64,000 nt of DNA from WHSW01 sp963705955 (GTDB lineage: Bacteria; Actinomycetota; Thermoleophilia; Solirubrobacterales; 70-9), in the NCBI GenBank assembly GCA_963705955.1, contig CAVPLH010000001.1, positions 186,001 through 250,000 of the forward strand. The letters run 5' to 3'. Positions 43,422 to 52,196 of the stretch are shown one piece after another; position 1 is the stretch's first letter, and each line of letters begins with the position of its first letter. The notes under the pieces were generated by a model, which searched no databases, was not told the DNA's origin, and saw only the letters and a program-made list of their open reading frames with translations. The translations under genes and the position numbers were made by a program.

Positions 43422-45299
43422 TCAGGAGACGCGGGCGCGGCGGCTACGGTCGTAGCTGATCTCGCGCACGTTCCACTCGGTGGTCTCCGGCGCCGGGAAG
43501 AGCCCGGCGACGCGCTCGTGGTGAGCCTCGCGCTCGGCCCGGGTCTGCTCGATCAGGCGCAGCACGGGACTGTCGACGGGTTCGCGCTCCGTCCCGCGGT
43601 GCGCGTCGAAGATCTCTCTCGCTCGTTCGATCACCGTTTCCTCCTCCGGCTCGTGGCTCGGTTCGGAGGAGATTCGAGCGTCGAGCGCCGATACCTCCTC
43701 GGCGAACGGCTGCGGCTGTTCGGCTCGCGGCTCCGCGGCGGGTTGATGCGCGGCGATCCGCTGCTCGGCGGGCAACGACTCCCGGGCGACGATCGACTGC
43801 TCGCGAGCGAACGGCTCGTCGCTGATCGGTGGTGGCTCCGGGTCGAACGGGGGCGTCGGCCAGTCGACCGGCCGATCCCGGTCGTCCGGCGTCGCCAGGT
43901 CGTCGTACGGCGGCGGCTCCGTCCCGGCGAGGCTCTCGACCGGCTCCTCGGACTCGGTTTCGAGGTCCCACTCGGTGGTGCCGCCACGTTGCTCGGCCGA
44001 GCCCTCGCCGCCGGCGAGCCCGTCGGCGAGCAGGATCTCGTCGGCGGTGCTGCGGAGGTCCGAGCCCAGGTGCCCGACGGCCGCGTCCTTGAGGATCGCC
44101 CGCGCCAGGTCCTCGAGCTCCGCGGCGGTCTCGGCGGGTGTCGTCGCGACGCTTCGGGGCGCGGGCTCGCCGCTCCACAACTCGCGTTCGAGTCCGATCG
44201 CCCGGTCGACGACCGCCTTCGTCTCGTCCCGGCCCTCGGGCTCGGCGCAGAGCGCGGCGACGCGCATCGAGAGGCCGAGGTCGGCGGGGCCCCCGCCCTC
44301 GAGCAGGAATCGCAGCGCGAGCAGGTGATCGTTGAGCGCCTCGACGACGACGTTGCGTTCCAGCCCGGCCTCGAAGCGGTTGATCGCACGCCCGAGGGTG
44401 GTCGGAAAGCCGGGACGCTCGGCCGCGAGACGGGTGAACGGGGTACCGGAGGCGCCCAGCGCCCGGGAGAACGCGGCGAGATCGCCGAGCTCGGCCTCGG
44501 TGAGCCGGTAGCCACCCGGGCGGTGGCGTCCGGACCCGGTCGCGATCCGGCGCCAGCGGTCACCGGCGAGCCGTGTCCAGGCGTGCGGGCCGAGGCCGAC
44601 CCCACCGGCCTTGAACAGCCTCAGGGTGGTGACCAGGCGGCGCAGCGCCAATACCGCGAGCAGGCCCGCGTCGGGCCCGCCGTCTTCGGTCGCGGCGCTC
44701 TCGACCCGGACGACCGCGAGGAAGGCGGGCTCCCACGGGGAGACGCCGAGGCCTTCGTTGGAGCGCGCCTCGGCGGGGATCTCGACGGTGTCGGCGCGGA
44801 CGATCGACGCGCTGCCGACGTCGAGCCGGGCGACCGGCATCTGGACACCGCGCAGCGGAACGATCACCTCGATCTGGCCCTCCTCCGCGTCGCCGCCGAG
44901 CTCGAGCTCCTCGATCGCCGCGTCGAGTCGTGTCTGATCGAGCGAGAAGTCGGAGCTGTCCATCCACAGGCGACAGAGAAAGACGACGCCGGCGAGCTCG
45001 GCGCGGCTGCGCGGTGTGTCGGGCACCGTGATTCCCATCCCGTGCAGATAGGGGCCGGCGATCGCCGTTGCCTCGAGCGCGGCGCATGCGGCGCCGAACG
45101 AGTCGAGCTCGCGCAGCCGACTCGCGTGGTCGCGGACGAACCGCTCCGTCAGCGGCTCGTAGCGACACAGCGGCGAGCCGTCTCCGGGCTCGCGCACCTC
45201 GTAGGGGATCTCCTCGCCGACCGCGATCAGGTCGCGGAGCAGCTCGGCCGATTCGACGGCCATCGCCGCCAGCGCCTCTCGAACCACCAGGTCTCGCAT
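43422..45299 (-). CDS. Large protein of unknown function with disordered, charged C-terminal half
   Basis: 625 residues, no family recognised. Residues 1-430 look globular and alternate beta strands (EGQIEVIVPLRGVQMPVARLDVG) with helices. The helical block near 330-440 (VVVEALNDHLLALRFLLEGGG, VDRAIGLERELWSGE, AAELEDLARAILKD) resembles the Apea/HEPN arrangement of some RNA-binding or stress proteins, but that is a weak pattern match. Residues 460-625 are acidic, Pro-rich and probably disordered. ATG 45299. It follows no gene closely on its strand. Confidence 0.7.
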   Translation of the reverse strand: MRDLVVREALAAMAVESAELLRDLIAVGEEIPYEVREPGDGSPLCRYEPLTERFVRDHASRLRELDSFGAACAALEATAIAGPYLHGMGITVPDTPRSRAELAGVVFLCRLWMDSSDFSLDQTRLDAAIEELELGGDAEEGQIEVIVPLRGVQMPVARLDVGSASIVRADTVEIPAEARSNEGLGVSPWEPAFLAVVRVESAATEDGGPDAGLLAVLALRRLVTTLRLFKAGGVGLGPHAWTRLAGDRWRRIATGSGRHRPGGYRLTEAELGDLAAFSRALGASGTPFTRLAAERPGFPTTLGRAINRFEAGLERNVVVEALNDHLLALRFLLEGGGPADLGLSMRVAALCAEPEGRDETKAVVDRAIGLERELWSGEPAPRSVATTPAETAAELEDLARAILKDAAVGHLGSDLRSTADEILLADGLAGGEGSAEQRGGTTEWDLETESEEPVESLAGTEPPPYDDLATPDDRDRPVDWPTPPFDPEPPPISDEPFAREQSIVARESLPAEQRIAAHQPAAEPRAEQPQPFAEEVSALDARISSEPSHEPEEETVIERAREIFDAHRGTEREPVDSPVLRLIEQTRAEREAHHERVAGLFPAPETTEWNVREISYDRSRRARVS

Positions 45300-45378
45300 G
45301 GAGTCAGGTTTCGCGGCACCCTGGCACGCATCCTTCCCTGCAAGCGCCGTTGCACCGCGACCTCGTGGCGCCGGCGCT

Positions 45379-45747
45379 TCAGGCTCGGATCGTGACCGTG
45401 GCGCGAGCTCGCGAGGCGCGTTCCGACCCGGCCGCCGCCCTGGCATCGAGCCAGCGCTGCCCGTAGGAGCGCATGTCCTCGATCAGCGGCACGAGCGCGC
45501 GACCCTTCTCGGTCAGCGCGTACTCGACCCGCGGCGGCACCTCCGGGTACGTGTTGCGAGCGACGATCCCGTGCTCCTCGAGCGCCCGTAGCCGCAGCGA
45601 GAGCGTCCGCGGGCTGATCCCGTCGAGCGAGCGCTCGAGCTCACAGAAGCGACGACTCTCGTCCGCGAGGTCGCGGATCACGAGGAGAGTCCACTTGCCC
45701 GAGATGATCTCGGCGGTTCTGCAGACGGGGCAGGTCGGGTCCGTCAT
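45379..45747 (-). CDS. HxlR-family transcriptional regulator
   Basis: 122 residues, a single winged-helix domain: CPVCRTAEIISGKWTLLVIRDLAD, FCELERSLDGISPRTLSLRLRALEEHGIV, VPPRVEYALTEKGRALVPLI. CPVC at residues 6-9 offers a thiol switch as in redox-sensing HxlR members. No obvious target next to it except the preceding sulfatases. Its promoter region contains an inverted repeat. Confidence 0.92.
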   Translation of the reverse strand: MTDPTCPVCRTAEIISGKWTLLVIRDLADESRRFCELERSLDGISPRTLSLRLRALEEHGIVARNTYPEVPPRVEYALTEKGRALVPLIEDMRSYGQRWLDARAAAGSERASRARATVTIRA

Positions 45748-45816
45748 CGGTGTCCTTTGACTGGCCGGTCCAGGGCGGCGGTTTGCGCGCCCTTGCCATC
45801 CCGGTCGGTGCTTGCG

Positions 45817-45845
45817 AGTATAGCCAATGCTTCAGGAAGTGAAGC
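45817..45845 (-). promoter_or_regulatory. Promoter and inverted repeat upstream of hxlR
   Basis: On the minus strand TATACT (45822-45817) is a good -10. GCTTCA (45829-45834), GGAAG, TGAAGC (45840-45845) is an inverted repeat covering the -35 position, a likely site for autoregulation. Confidence 0.5.
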
Positions 45846-45865
45846 GAGGATATTGCGGGGCATCC

Positions 45866-47527
45866 TCACCGCGCACCGCCCTCGCTACGCGGCGGACGGC
45901 GCGCTCGGCCGGGCCGAGGGCGAGCCTCAGGCAGCGCGCTCGGCAGTGCGCCGATCGCGCACTCGGCGCCCGAGCAGGCTTGCAGCGTGGCGGTCAGGCC
46001 GGCGAGCGCCTCGCGCGTCGCCGCGAAGGTCGGGTCGCGGACCCGGTTGGAGAGCTCGAACGGGTCGCGGCGCAGGTCGTAGAGCTCGCGCTCGGTCGTC
46101 CGCCCGGCTCCGATCGGGGCGGCGATCCCGGCGGCGCGGGTCGCGACCGAGGCGCGGCGGTATTCGACGTAGACGTAGCGGCGCGTCTGGACTCCGACGT
46201 AGGACCGCACCTTGTAGCCGCCCCTCGCTCGAGTCGTGTTGTCGCGCCCCTCGATCGGGATCGCGCGCTGCGGCGCCGAGGCGGCTCCGGTGAGCGCCGG
46301 CGCCAGCGAGACGCCGTCGACCGGTCGCGCGAGCTCCGCCGGGATCGTCGCCCCGGCGAGCGAGAGGATCGTCGGCGCCAGGTCCGCGTTGGCGACCGGG
46401 TCGGTGACCGTCTGCCCCGCCGCGATCCCGGGGCCGCGAACCATCAGCGGGACCCGGAGCGCCTCCTCGTAGGGCTTGTTCTTGCCTCGCGCGATTCGGT
46501 GCTCGCCACCCATCACGCCCTGGTCGGTGGTGTAGACGACCACGGTCCGGTCGAGCTGATCGATCGCGCGCAGCCGGTCGAGGATCGCCCCAACCGAGTC
46601 GTCGAGCGCCCGCAGCGCCGCGAGCCCGCAGCGATAGTCGCGCGAGACCTCGGCGACGTCCGCGGCGTTGAGCGGGTCGCGGCGGCGGATCGCCTTCGGC
46701 TTGTCGGCGACGTCGGCCTCGTCGAAAGAGGGTGGCCGCGGGAGCTTCGTGTGGATGAAGCTGCGTGCGTAGCGCGGCGGCGGGATCGCGCTCTGTGAGC
46801 CCTTGCGGGAGTCGGGCGGGCCGTCGGAGCAGCGACGTCCGGCGGGGTCGTCGCGCCCGACCCCGAAGTGCGGCGGGTGGTAGGCGACCCAGAGAAAGAA
46901 GGGCTGTGCGCCGGCCGCCTGCGCGGAGATGAACGGCAGCGCGTACTCCCTGGTCAGCGCGTCGGTCTGGTAATCGGCGGGTGCGGTGCCGAAGTGACGC
47001 GGCGGGCCGTCCGGGTCGAAGACCTCGTAATCGTAGTAGGAGGAGAGCGAGTCGCCGCCCTCGCCGACCAGCCCCGCCCACTGATCCCACCCCGGAGGAG
47101 CGCGGCGCGGGGTGCGGACGCCGTTCAGCCACTTGCCGACGAACCCGGTCGCGTAGCCGTTCGCCCGCAGCCAGGCGGGCAGGGTCCGGTCGGGCTCGAG
47201 CAGCGCCTGGTAACCGCCGCCGCTGAGCACGTTGTTGCCCTTCGCTCCGTGGTTGTGGGCGTAGTCGCCGGTCAGGAAGGTGGCGCGCGCCGGACAGCAG
47301 AGCGGATAGCTGGCGATCGCGTCGGTGAAGCTGGTCCCGCGCCGGGCGATCTGACGCTCGACCGTCGGCAGCGCCCGCATCATCCCGGGTCCCTGATCGT
47401 CACTCATGATGACGACGAAGTTCGGCTGCGTCGTGACGCCGGCGGCGCCGACCGGGCCCGCGGTCGGCACGGCGACGGCGATCACCGCGAGCGCGAGCGC
47501 GCACGCCACCGCCCTCGGTCTGTTCAC
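45866..47527 (-). CDS. Secreted sulfatase (type I, formylglycine-dependent)
   Basis: 553 residues with a signal peptide (about 1-30, AVACALALAVIAVAVPTAGPVGA). FVVIMSDDQGPG binds the metal; YPLCCPARATFLTG holds the CxPxR motif with Cys77 as the formylglycine precursor; FVGKWLNG, YTTDQGVMGGEH and NADLAPTILSLAG follow. It hydrolyses sulfate esters outside the cell. The C-terminal tail is Arg-rich (RPGRARRPPRSEGGAR). GTG start. A paralog lies 76 bp upstream on the same strand; no formylglycine-generating enzyme gene is seen here. Confidence 0.93.
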   Translation of the reverse strand: MNRPRAVACALALAVIAVAVPTAGPVGAAGVTTQPNFVVIMSDDQGPGMMRALPTVERQIARRGTSFTDAIASYPLCCPARATFLTGDYAHNHGAKGNNVLSGGGYQALLEPDRTLPAWLRANGYATGFVGKWLNGVRTPRRAPPGWDQWAGLVGEGGDSLSSYYDYEVFDPDGPPRHFGTAPADYQTDALTREYALPFISAQAAGAQPFFLWVAYHPPHFGVGRDDPAGRRCSDGPPDSRKGSQSAIPPPRYARSFIHTKLPRPPSFDEADVADKPKAIRRRDPLNAADVAEVSRDYRCGLAALRALDDSVGAILDRLRAIDQLDRTVVVYTTDQGVMGGEHRIARGKNKPYEEALRVPLMVRGPGIAAGQTVTDPVANADLAPTILSLAGATIPAELARPVDGVSLAPALTGAASAPQRAIPIEGRDNTTRARGGYKVRSYVGVQTRRYVYVEYRRASVATRAAGIAAPIGAGRTTERELYDLRRDPFELSNRVRDPTFAATREALAGLTATLQACSGAECAIGALPSALPEARPRPGRARRPPRSEGGAR

Positions 47528-47603
47528 ACACCCCGCCGCGATCTGAGAACGGTAGCGAGCGCGCCCGGCTCTGCCCCGGGATCGGCCGGTCGGTGACCGC
47601 CGC

Positions 47604-49229
47604 TCAGCGCTGCAGCGCCGGCTCCGGGACGCTGACGTCGGCTACGCAATCGGGCCCTGCGCAGCCGCGAAGCCGCTCGAGCGCCGCCGCCAGCACGGCC
47701 CGCGGTGCGGCGTAGGCCGCGCTGGAGTCCTCGCTTCGCAGCTCCTCAGGGTCGAGCGCGAGGTCGTAGAGCTCGACGTCGGTCAGGCGGCCGACCCCGA
47801 TCGACAGCCCGAGGCCCTCCTGGAGCGTCGCCGCCTGGGCCTGGTAGTGCTCGACGTAGGTGTACCGGCTGGTCCGCAGGCCGACCCAGGAGGGGGCGAC
47901 AACGGTCCCGTCGGGGCGAGCGTGCGGCGGGCGCTTCGATTCGATCAGGATCGCCCGGCCGGGGTCGCCGAGCCCGCTCAGATACTGGCCCACCGAGCGG
48001 CCGTCGACGGGCCGCGAAACCAGCGACGTGGGCAGGCGGATGCCCGCGAGGTCGAGGATCGTCGGCGCGAGGTCGACGTTCGAGACCGGGTCGGCGATCG
48101 TGTCGCCGGCGCGGATCCCCGGCCCCCGGATCACGAGGGGGGTTCGCAGGGCCTCCTCATACGGCTGAACCTTCTCGGCGCGAATCCGGTGCTCACCGTG
48201 CATGTAGCCGTTGTCCGAGGTGTAGATCACGTACGTGCGCCCGGCGAGCCCGGCCGCATCGAGGGCGTCTTCGATCTGCTTCACCCCCTCGTCGACCGCG
48301 AGCAGGCTGGCGAGCTCGCACTGATAACGCTCGGTGAGGTCGGCGATCGCCCGGTCGGACAGCTTCTTGCGACCGCGAACCGCACCGGGCTTGTCGGACA
48401 TGTTGTCCTCGTTGAACGATTTCGGCATCGGCAGCGCGAGATGGCTGAAGCGGCGGATCTCGCGGGGCGCCGGCTTCGCCTTCGCCGTCTCGAACGCGAA
48501 CGGCTTTCCGTTCGCGCAGCGGCCGTTGCCGGAACGGTCGCGGCCACGTCCCCAATGGGGAGCGATGTAGGAGACGTGGAGGAAGAACGGATCGGGGTCG
48601 GAGGCGTGCGCCCGGATGTAGGGCAACGCATAGTCGCGGGTCAGGACGTCGGTCTGGTAGTCGCGGTCGGCCTCCCCGTAGGAGACCTTGCCGCCGCGCG
48701 AATCGGTGATCTCGTAGTCGTAGTAGAAGGTCATCGTCGGTGAGGTGAGCGCGTTGAACCGATCCCAGCCGGGGGCCGGGTCGAGGGTCCGGTAGTCGTG
48801 CAGCCACTTGCCGACCAGGGCGGTGTCGTAACCGGCGCGATCCATCCACACGGGGAGCACGTCGCCGGGGTCGCGCAGCGACTCGTAACCGCCCCCGTTT
48901 CGCTCCTGGTTGTCGATCACGCCATGGTTGTGGGCGTACTGGCCGGTGATCCAGGTGGCGCGCGAGGGACAGCAGAGCGGGAACGAGATGATGTTGTTCT
49001 CGAAGCTCGTCCCCCGGCGGACGAGCAGGTTCTGGACCCGCTTCATGACCGCGAGCGAGGCGGCGGTCTGATCGTCGGTGGTGATCAGGACGATGTTCGC
49101 CCGCGTCGACACCCCCTGTGCGTCGCCGCCGCCGGCGGCCGCGATCACGCCGGCGGTCGCGGCCAACGCCGCGACGACCAGTCCCGCGGCCGCCCTCAGA
49201 CTCGCAATTTTCGCCGAACCCGCTCGCAC
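47604..49229 (-). CDS. Secreted sulfatase (type I), paralog
   Basis: 541 residues. Signal/anchor at about 9-38; IVLITTDDQTAASLAVM, FPLCCPSRATWITG with formylglycine precursor Cys86, LVGKWLHDYRT, YTSDNGYMHGEH and NVDLAPTILDLAG. Closely parallel to the next gene in motif spacing, so the pair arose by duplication. Substrate (sulfated polysaccharide or small ester) is unknown. GTG start. Probably co-transcribed with 45866-47527. Confidence 0.93.
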   Translation of the reverse strand: MRAGSAKIASLRAAAGLVVAALAATAGVIAAAGGGDAQGVSTRANIVLITTDDQTAASLAVMKRVQNLLVRRGTSFENNIISFPLCCPSRATWITGQYAHNHGVIDNQERNGGGYESLRDPGDVLPVWMDRAGYDTALVGKWLHDYRTLDPAPGWDRFNALTSPTMTFYYDYEITDSRGGKVSYGEADRDYQTDVLTRDYALPYIRAHASDPDPFFLHVSYIAPHWGRGRDRSGNGRCANGKPFAFETAKAKPAPREIRRFSHLALPMPKSFNEDNMSDKPGAVRGRKKLSDRAIADLTERYQCELASLLAVDEGVKQIEDALDAAGLAGRTYVIYTSDNGYMHGEHRIRAEKVQPYEEALRTPLVIRGPGIRAGDTIADPVSNVDLAPTILDLAGIRLPTSLVSRPVDGRSVGQYLSGLGDPGRAILIESKRPPHARPDGTVVAPSWVGLRTSRYTYVEHYQAQAATLQEGLGLSIGVGRLTDVELYDLALDPEELRSEDSSAAYAAPRAVLAAALERLRGCAGPDCVADVSVPEPALQR

Positions 49230-49450
49230 ACCTCGGCTCCGGGCGCAAACCTATCCTGCGCCATCGGGTCGAGGCGAGCTTTCGTCCGTCTGACGCGGAC
49301 CAACCCTCGTCTCGATGCGGCGGCGGAGCTCAGTCGAGTGGGCGTGTGGAGGTCACGAGCGGCGCGTCGAGCCGCCGCGACCACTCTTCCGCCTGCGTGG
49401 CCCCGGCGCCGGGAGCGGCGAGGCAGCGCCGGCTGTCGCCGGTCAGGGCT

Positions 49451-50554
49451 CTACGCCACTTCCCGAAGCTTCTGTGCCTCGGCGAGCGACTGCAGCTTCT
49501 TCAGCGACTGGTTCTCGATCTGGCGGATTCGCTCCCGGGTGACGTTGAACGTCCGGCCGACCTCGTCGAGGGTGCGCGGATGCTCGCCGCCGAGCCCGTA
49601 GCGGAGCTCGAGCACGCGGCGCTCGCGATAGGAGAGGTTCTCCAGCGCCTCGCGCAGCGCCTCCTTGGTCAGCAGGTCGGCGGCGCGCTCGAACGGCGAC
49701 TCCGCCTTCTCGTCGGCGATGAACTGGCCGAACTCCGACTCCTCCTCGTCGCCGACCGGCTTCTCGAGCGAGACCGGCGCCTGGGCGGAGCGCTTGATCT
49801 GATCGACCTCCTCGGGGTCGATTCCGGTCACCTCGGCGATCTCGTCCGGGGTCGGCTCGCGGCCGAGCTCGGTGACGAGCTTGCGCTCGGCGCGCCCGAT
49901 CTTGTTCAGCTTCTCGACCACGTGAACCGGGATCCGGATCGTCCGCGCCTTGTCGGCGAGCGCCCGGGCGATCGCCTGGCGGATCCACCAGGTCGCGTAG
50001 GTGGAGAACTTGAAGCCCTTGCGGTAGTCGAACTTCTCGGCGGCCCGGACGAGGCCGAGCGTGCCCTCCTGGATCAGGTCGAGGAACGGCAGGCCCTGGT
50101 TGCGGTAGTTCTTCGCGATCGACACCACCAGCCGGAGGTTCGACTCGACCATCTTCTGCTTCGCGTCGAGGTCGCCGCGCTCGATCCGCTTCGCGAGATC
50201 GACCTCCTCCTGAGCCGTCAGCAGGCGGACCTTCCCGATGTCCTTGAGGAACAGCTGCAGCGAGTCCGTGGTCATGTCCGGTTTCAGGTCGAGGGCCGCC
50301 TTCTGGCGGCGCTTGCCGCGCTTCGGCTCGGACCGCTCGGCCTCCGCGGTCGAGGCCTGCGCCGGGTCGACGTCGTCGACCATCTCGACACCCTGGCCCT
50401 CGAGGTAGCCGTAGAGCTCCTCGATGTCGCTTTCGTCGACCTCGACCTCCGCCAGGGCGTGCGCGACCTCTCCGTAGGCGATCACGCCCTCGGTCTGGCC
50501 CTTGGTGACGAGGTTCTTGACTTCCTCGAGCTCCTGAAGCTCCGTGATCAACAT
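49451..50554 (-). CDS. sigA: Primary RNA polymerase sigma factor
   Basis: 367 residues, sigma-70 group 1. A region 1.1-like N-terminus (LITELQELEEVKNLVTKGQTEGVIAY) is followed by an acidic linker, region 1.2 (DSLQLFLKDIGKVRLLTAQEE), region 2 (NLRLVVSIAKNYRNQGLPFLDLIQEG, then FSTYATWWIRQAI for -10 recognition), region 3 and region 4 (LDEVGRTFNVTRERIRQIENQ for -35 recognition). ATG at 50554. Long 5' leader of about 180 nt from a TTGACT/TACGAT promoter. Confidence 0.96.
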   Translation of the reverse strand: MLITELQELEEVKNLVTKGQTEGVIAYGEVAHALAEVEVDESDIEELYGYLEGQGVEMVDDVDPAQASTAEAERSEPKRGKRRQKAALDLKPDMTTDSLQLFLKDIGKVRLLTAQEEVDLAKRIERGDLDAKQKMVESNLRLVVSIAKNYRNQGLPFLDLIQEGTLGLVRAAEKFDYRKGFKFSTYATWWIRQAIARALADKARTIRIPVHVVEKLNKIGRAERKLVTELGREPTPDEIAEVTGIDPEEVDQIKRSAQAPVSLEKPVGDEEESEFGQFIADEKAESPFERAADLLTKEALREALENLSYRERRVLELRYGLGGEHPRTLDEVGRTFNVTRERIRQIENQSLKKLQSLAEAQKLREVA

Positions 50555-50907
50555 CGGGTGGCTACGGCTTCCTTCCTGGTCTGTCGTGCGTTGGATGTCA
50601 GTTGCGTGCCCGTCGGAGATTCTGCCCGGCTCCGATGCCCCGCGATCCCGTGAGCGACGAATTGCAGACCGGCGGAACTTCCTGCCCTGCCGGAGCTTCT
50701 TCGTGCGGTGGCGGGATAAAGCTCAAACGTGTGTTCGAATCGTACTCGCTGCCTTTTCGTAGTCAAGGGCAGAGGCGCTCCTGGCGGACGAGTTTCCGCC
50801 GCCGGACCGGGCGGTTCGCACCCCGAGATGCTCACAACACCGATACCCAGGGGCGGTTACTCGCAATCGCAACGCGCCCGTCCGGCAATCGCGATGGAAT
50901 ACGGGTG
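50555..50907 (-). promoter_or_regulatory. Leader and promoter region of sigA
   Basis: 353 bp without a gene. On the minus strand TTGACT (50766-50761) and TACGAT (50744-50739) are spaced 16 bp, the best consensus promoter in the window; transcription would start near 50732, giving a leader of about 178 nt. Nothing else stands out; no tRNA or riboswitch fold was recognised. Open frames across it lack a ribosome-binding site. Confidence 0.6.
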
Positions 50908-51330
50908 ATGGACGACGATCCCAAGGTACCGGACGAGGACGCCGACCCGGCGCAGGGCGGCGTCTTCGGAAAACTCCCCGATACCCGGGCGGGCTCGCGG
51001 AGCCCGCGGCGCGACGCGGCCCGGGCCGGCCGCCGCACGGCGGGCGCGAAGCCCCGCCCCGCGGGCACCCCGGGCAAGCGCCGCGGCGCCCCTGCGACGG
51101 CCGAGCCGGGTGGCGCGCAGGCGAGCCCCGGCGGTCCGGCCTCCGATCGAGAGGCGGCCGGCGTGACACCGACCTCGGAGAACCCGGCGGAGGCCGCCGA
51201 GGGCTCGGGGAGGGGCCTCGAAGACGTCGCCTGGGCAGGGATCGCGGCGGCCGCCGAGGCGGCGACCGTCGGGGTCCGGCTGGCCGGGCGCGCGTTCGAG
51301 GCGCTGCGCGAGACCGTCGAGCGTCGGTGA
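50908..51330 (+). CDS. Disordered Ala/Pro/Arg-rich protein preceding yihY
   Basis: 140 residues. MDDDPKVPDEDADPAQGGVF then low-complexity Gly/Ala/Pro/Arg sequence to about residue 105; a short Ala-rich helix ends it (DVAWAGIAAAAEAATVGVRL). Stop overlaps the next start as GTGA, so it is likely translated and coupled. It could be an adaptor of the YihY membrane protein. Start could be GTG 50905 instead. No family recognised. Confidence 0.6.
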   Translation: MDDDPKVPDEDADPAQGGVFGKLPDTRAGSRSPRRDAARAGRRTAGAKPRPAGTPGKRRGAPATAEPGGAQASPGGPASDREAAGVTPTSENPAEAAEGSGRGLEDVAWAGIAAAAEAATVGVRLAGRAFEALRETVERR

Positions 51331-52196
51331 ATCGGCGCTACCTCCGGGCCTTCTGGGAGCGCGCCTACCGCGAGAACATCACCGGGCTCTCGGCGATGGT
51401 CGCCTACAACCTGGCGCTGGCGATCTTCCCGTTCGCCCTCCTGGTCCTGTTCATCTTCGGGCGCGTGATCGAGAACCCCGACATCGAGGCGAGCGTGCTC
51501 CGCGACCTGCAGGGGATCTTCCCCGCGGTCGACTCGGACACCCTGGCCACGATCGTCGACCGGATCCGCTCGAGCTCGACCACGATCGGCGTCGTCGCCG
51601 CGGTCGGCGCCGTCTGGATCGGCGCTTCGTTCTGGGGTGCGATGGACACCGCCTTCTGTCGCATCTACCACGTCGAGTGCCGCGGCTGGGTCGAGCAGAA
51701 GCGCTTCGCGCTGGTCATGCTCCTGGTCGTGATCGCGTTCCTGGCGGCGAGCGTGATCGTCCCGATCGCCGAGGGGATCCTCACCTCCAGCGCCAACGAC
51801 CTGCCGTTCGGCCTCGACGCTCTGACCGGGCTTCGCACCGTCTTCGTGCTCGCGGTGGCGCTCCTGATCACGTTCGCGATCTGCTCGCTGATCTACTACG
51901 TCGTCCCGAAGGGACACGTGCCCTGGCACGGCGTCTGGCCCGGGGCCCTGTTCGTGACCGCGACCACCGCGATCGCCAACGCGGCCTTCCCGTTCTATCT
52001 CACGCAGTCGAACATCGAGAAGCTCGGCGGGGCGCTCGGATTCATCCTCGTCGCGCTGCTCTGGTTCTACATCGTCAGCCTCGCGCTGCTCGCCGGGGCG
52101 GTGATCAACGCTCTCCGTTACGAGCTCCACGACATCGGCAGCGTCGAGGAGGAGCGGGCGCGCTCGTTCGCCGAGCAGGCGCAGGAAGAGCTCTGA
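51327..52196 (+). CDS. YihY/BrkB family multi-pass membrane protein
   Basis: 289 residues, about six membrane spans. ENITGLSAMVAYNLALAIFPFALLVLFIF is the signature first segment; YYVVPKGHVPWHGVWPGALFVT and LGGALGFILVALLWFYIVSLALLAGAVINA are the conserved later ones. Formerly mis-annotated as RNase BN; function is unclear, possibly transport. GTG start coupled to the upstream disordered protein. A 7-bp GC hairpin follows the stop. Confidence 0.92.
   Translation: MNRRYLRAFWERAYRENITGLSAMVAYNLALAIFPFALLVLFIFGRVIENPDIEASVLRDLQGIFPAVDSDTLATIVDRIRSSSTTIGVVAAVGAVWIGASFWGAMDTAFCRIYHVECRGWVEQKRFALVMLLVVIAFLAASVIVPIAEGILTSSANDLPFGLDALTGLRTVFVLAVALLITFAICSLIYYVVPKGHVPWHGVWPGALFVTATTAIANAAFPFYLTQSNIEKLGGALGFILVALLWFYIVSLALLAGAVINALRYELHDIGSVEEERARSFAEQAQEEL

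Noticed and set aside
43518..45395. 625-codon plus-strand frame opposite the large unknown protein
   Set aside because: Either strand could code by length alone. The minus strand has a better amino-acid mix with alternating hydrophobic segments and no long low-complexity RG/DR runs, so the plus strand is taken as shadow.
51327..52196. Ribonuclease BN
   Set aside because: YihY/BrkB proteins were once so labelled; the sequence is a multi-span membrane protein with no nuclease motif.
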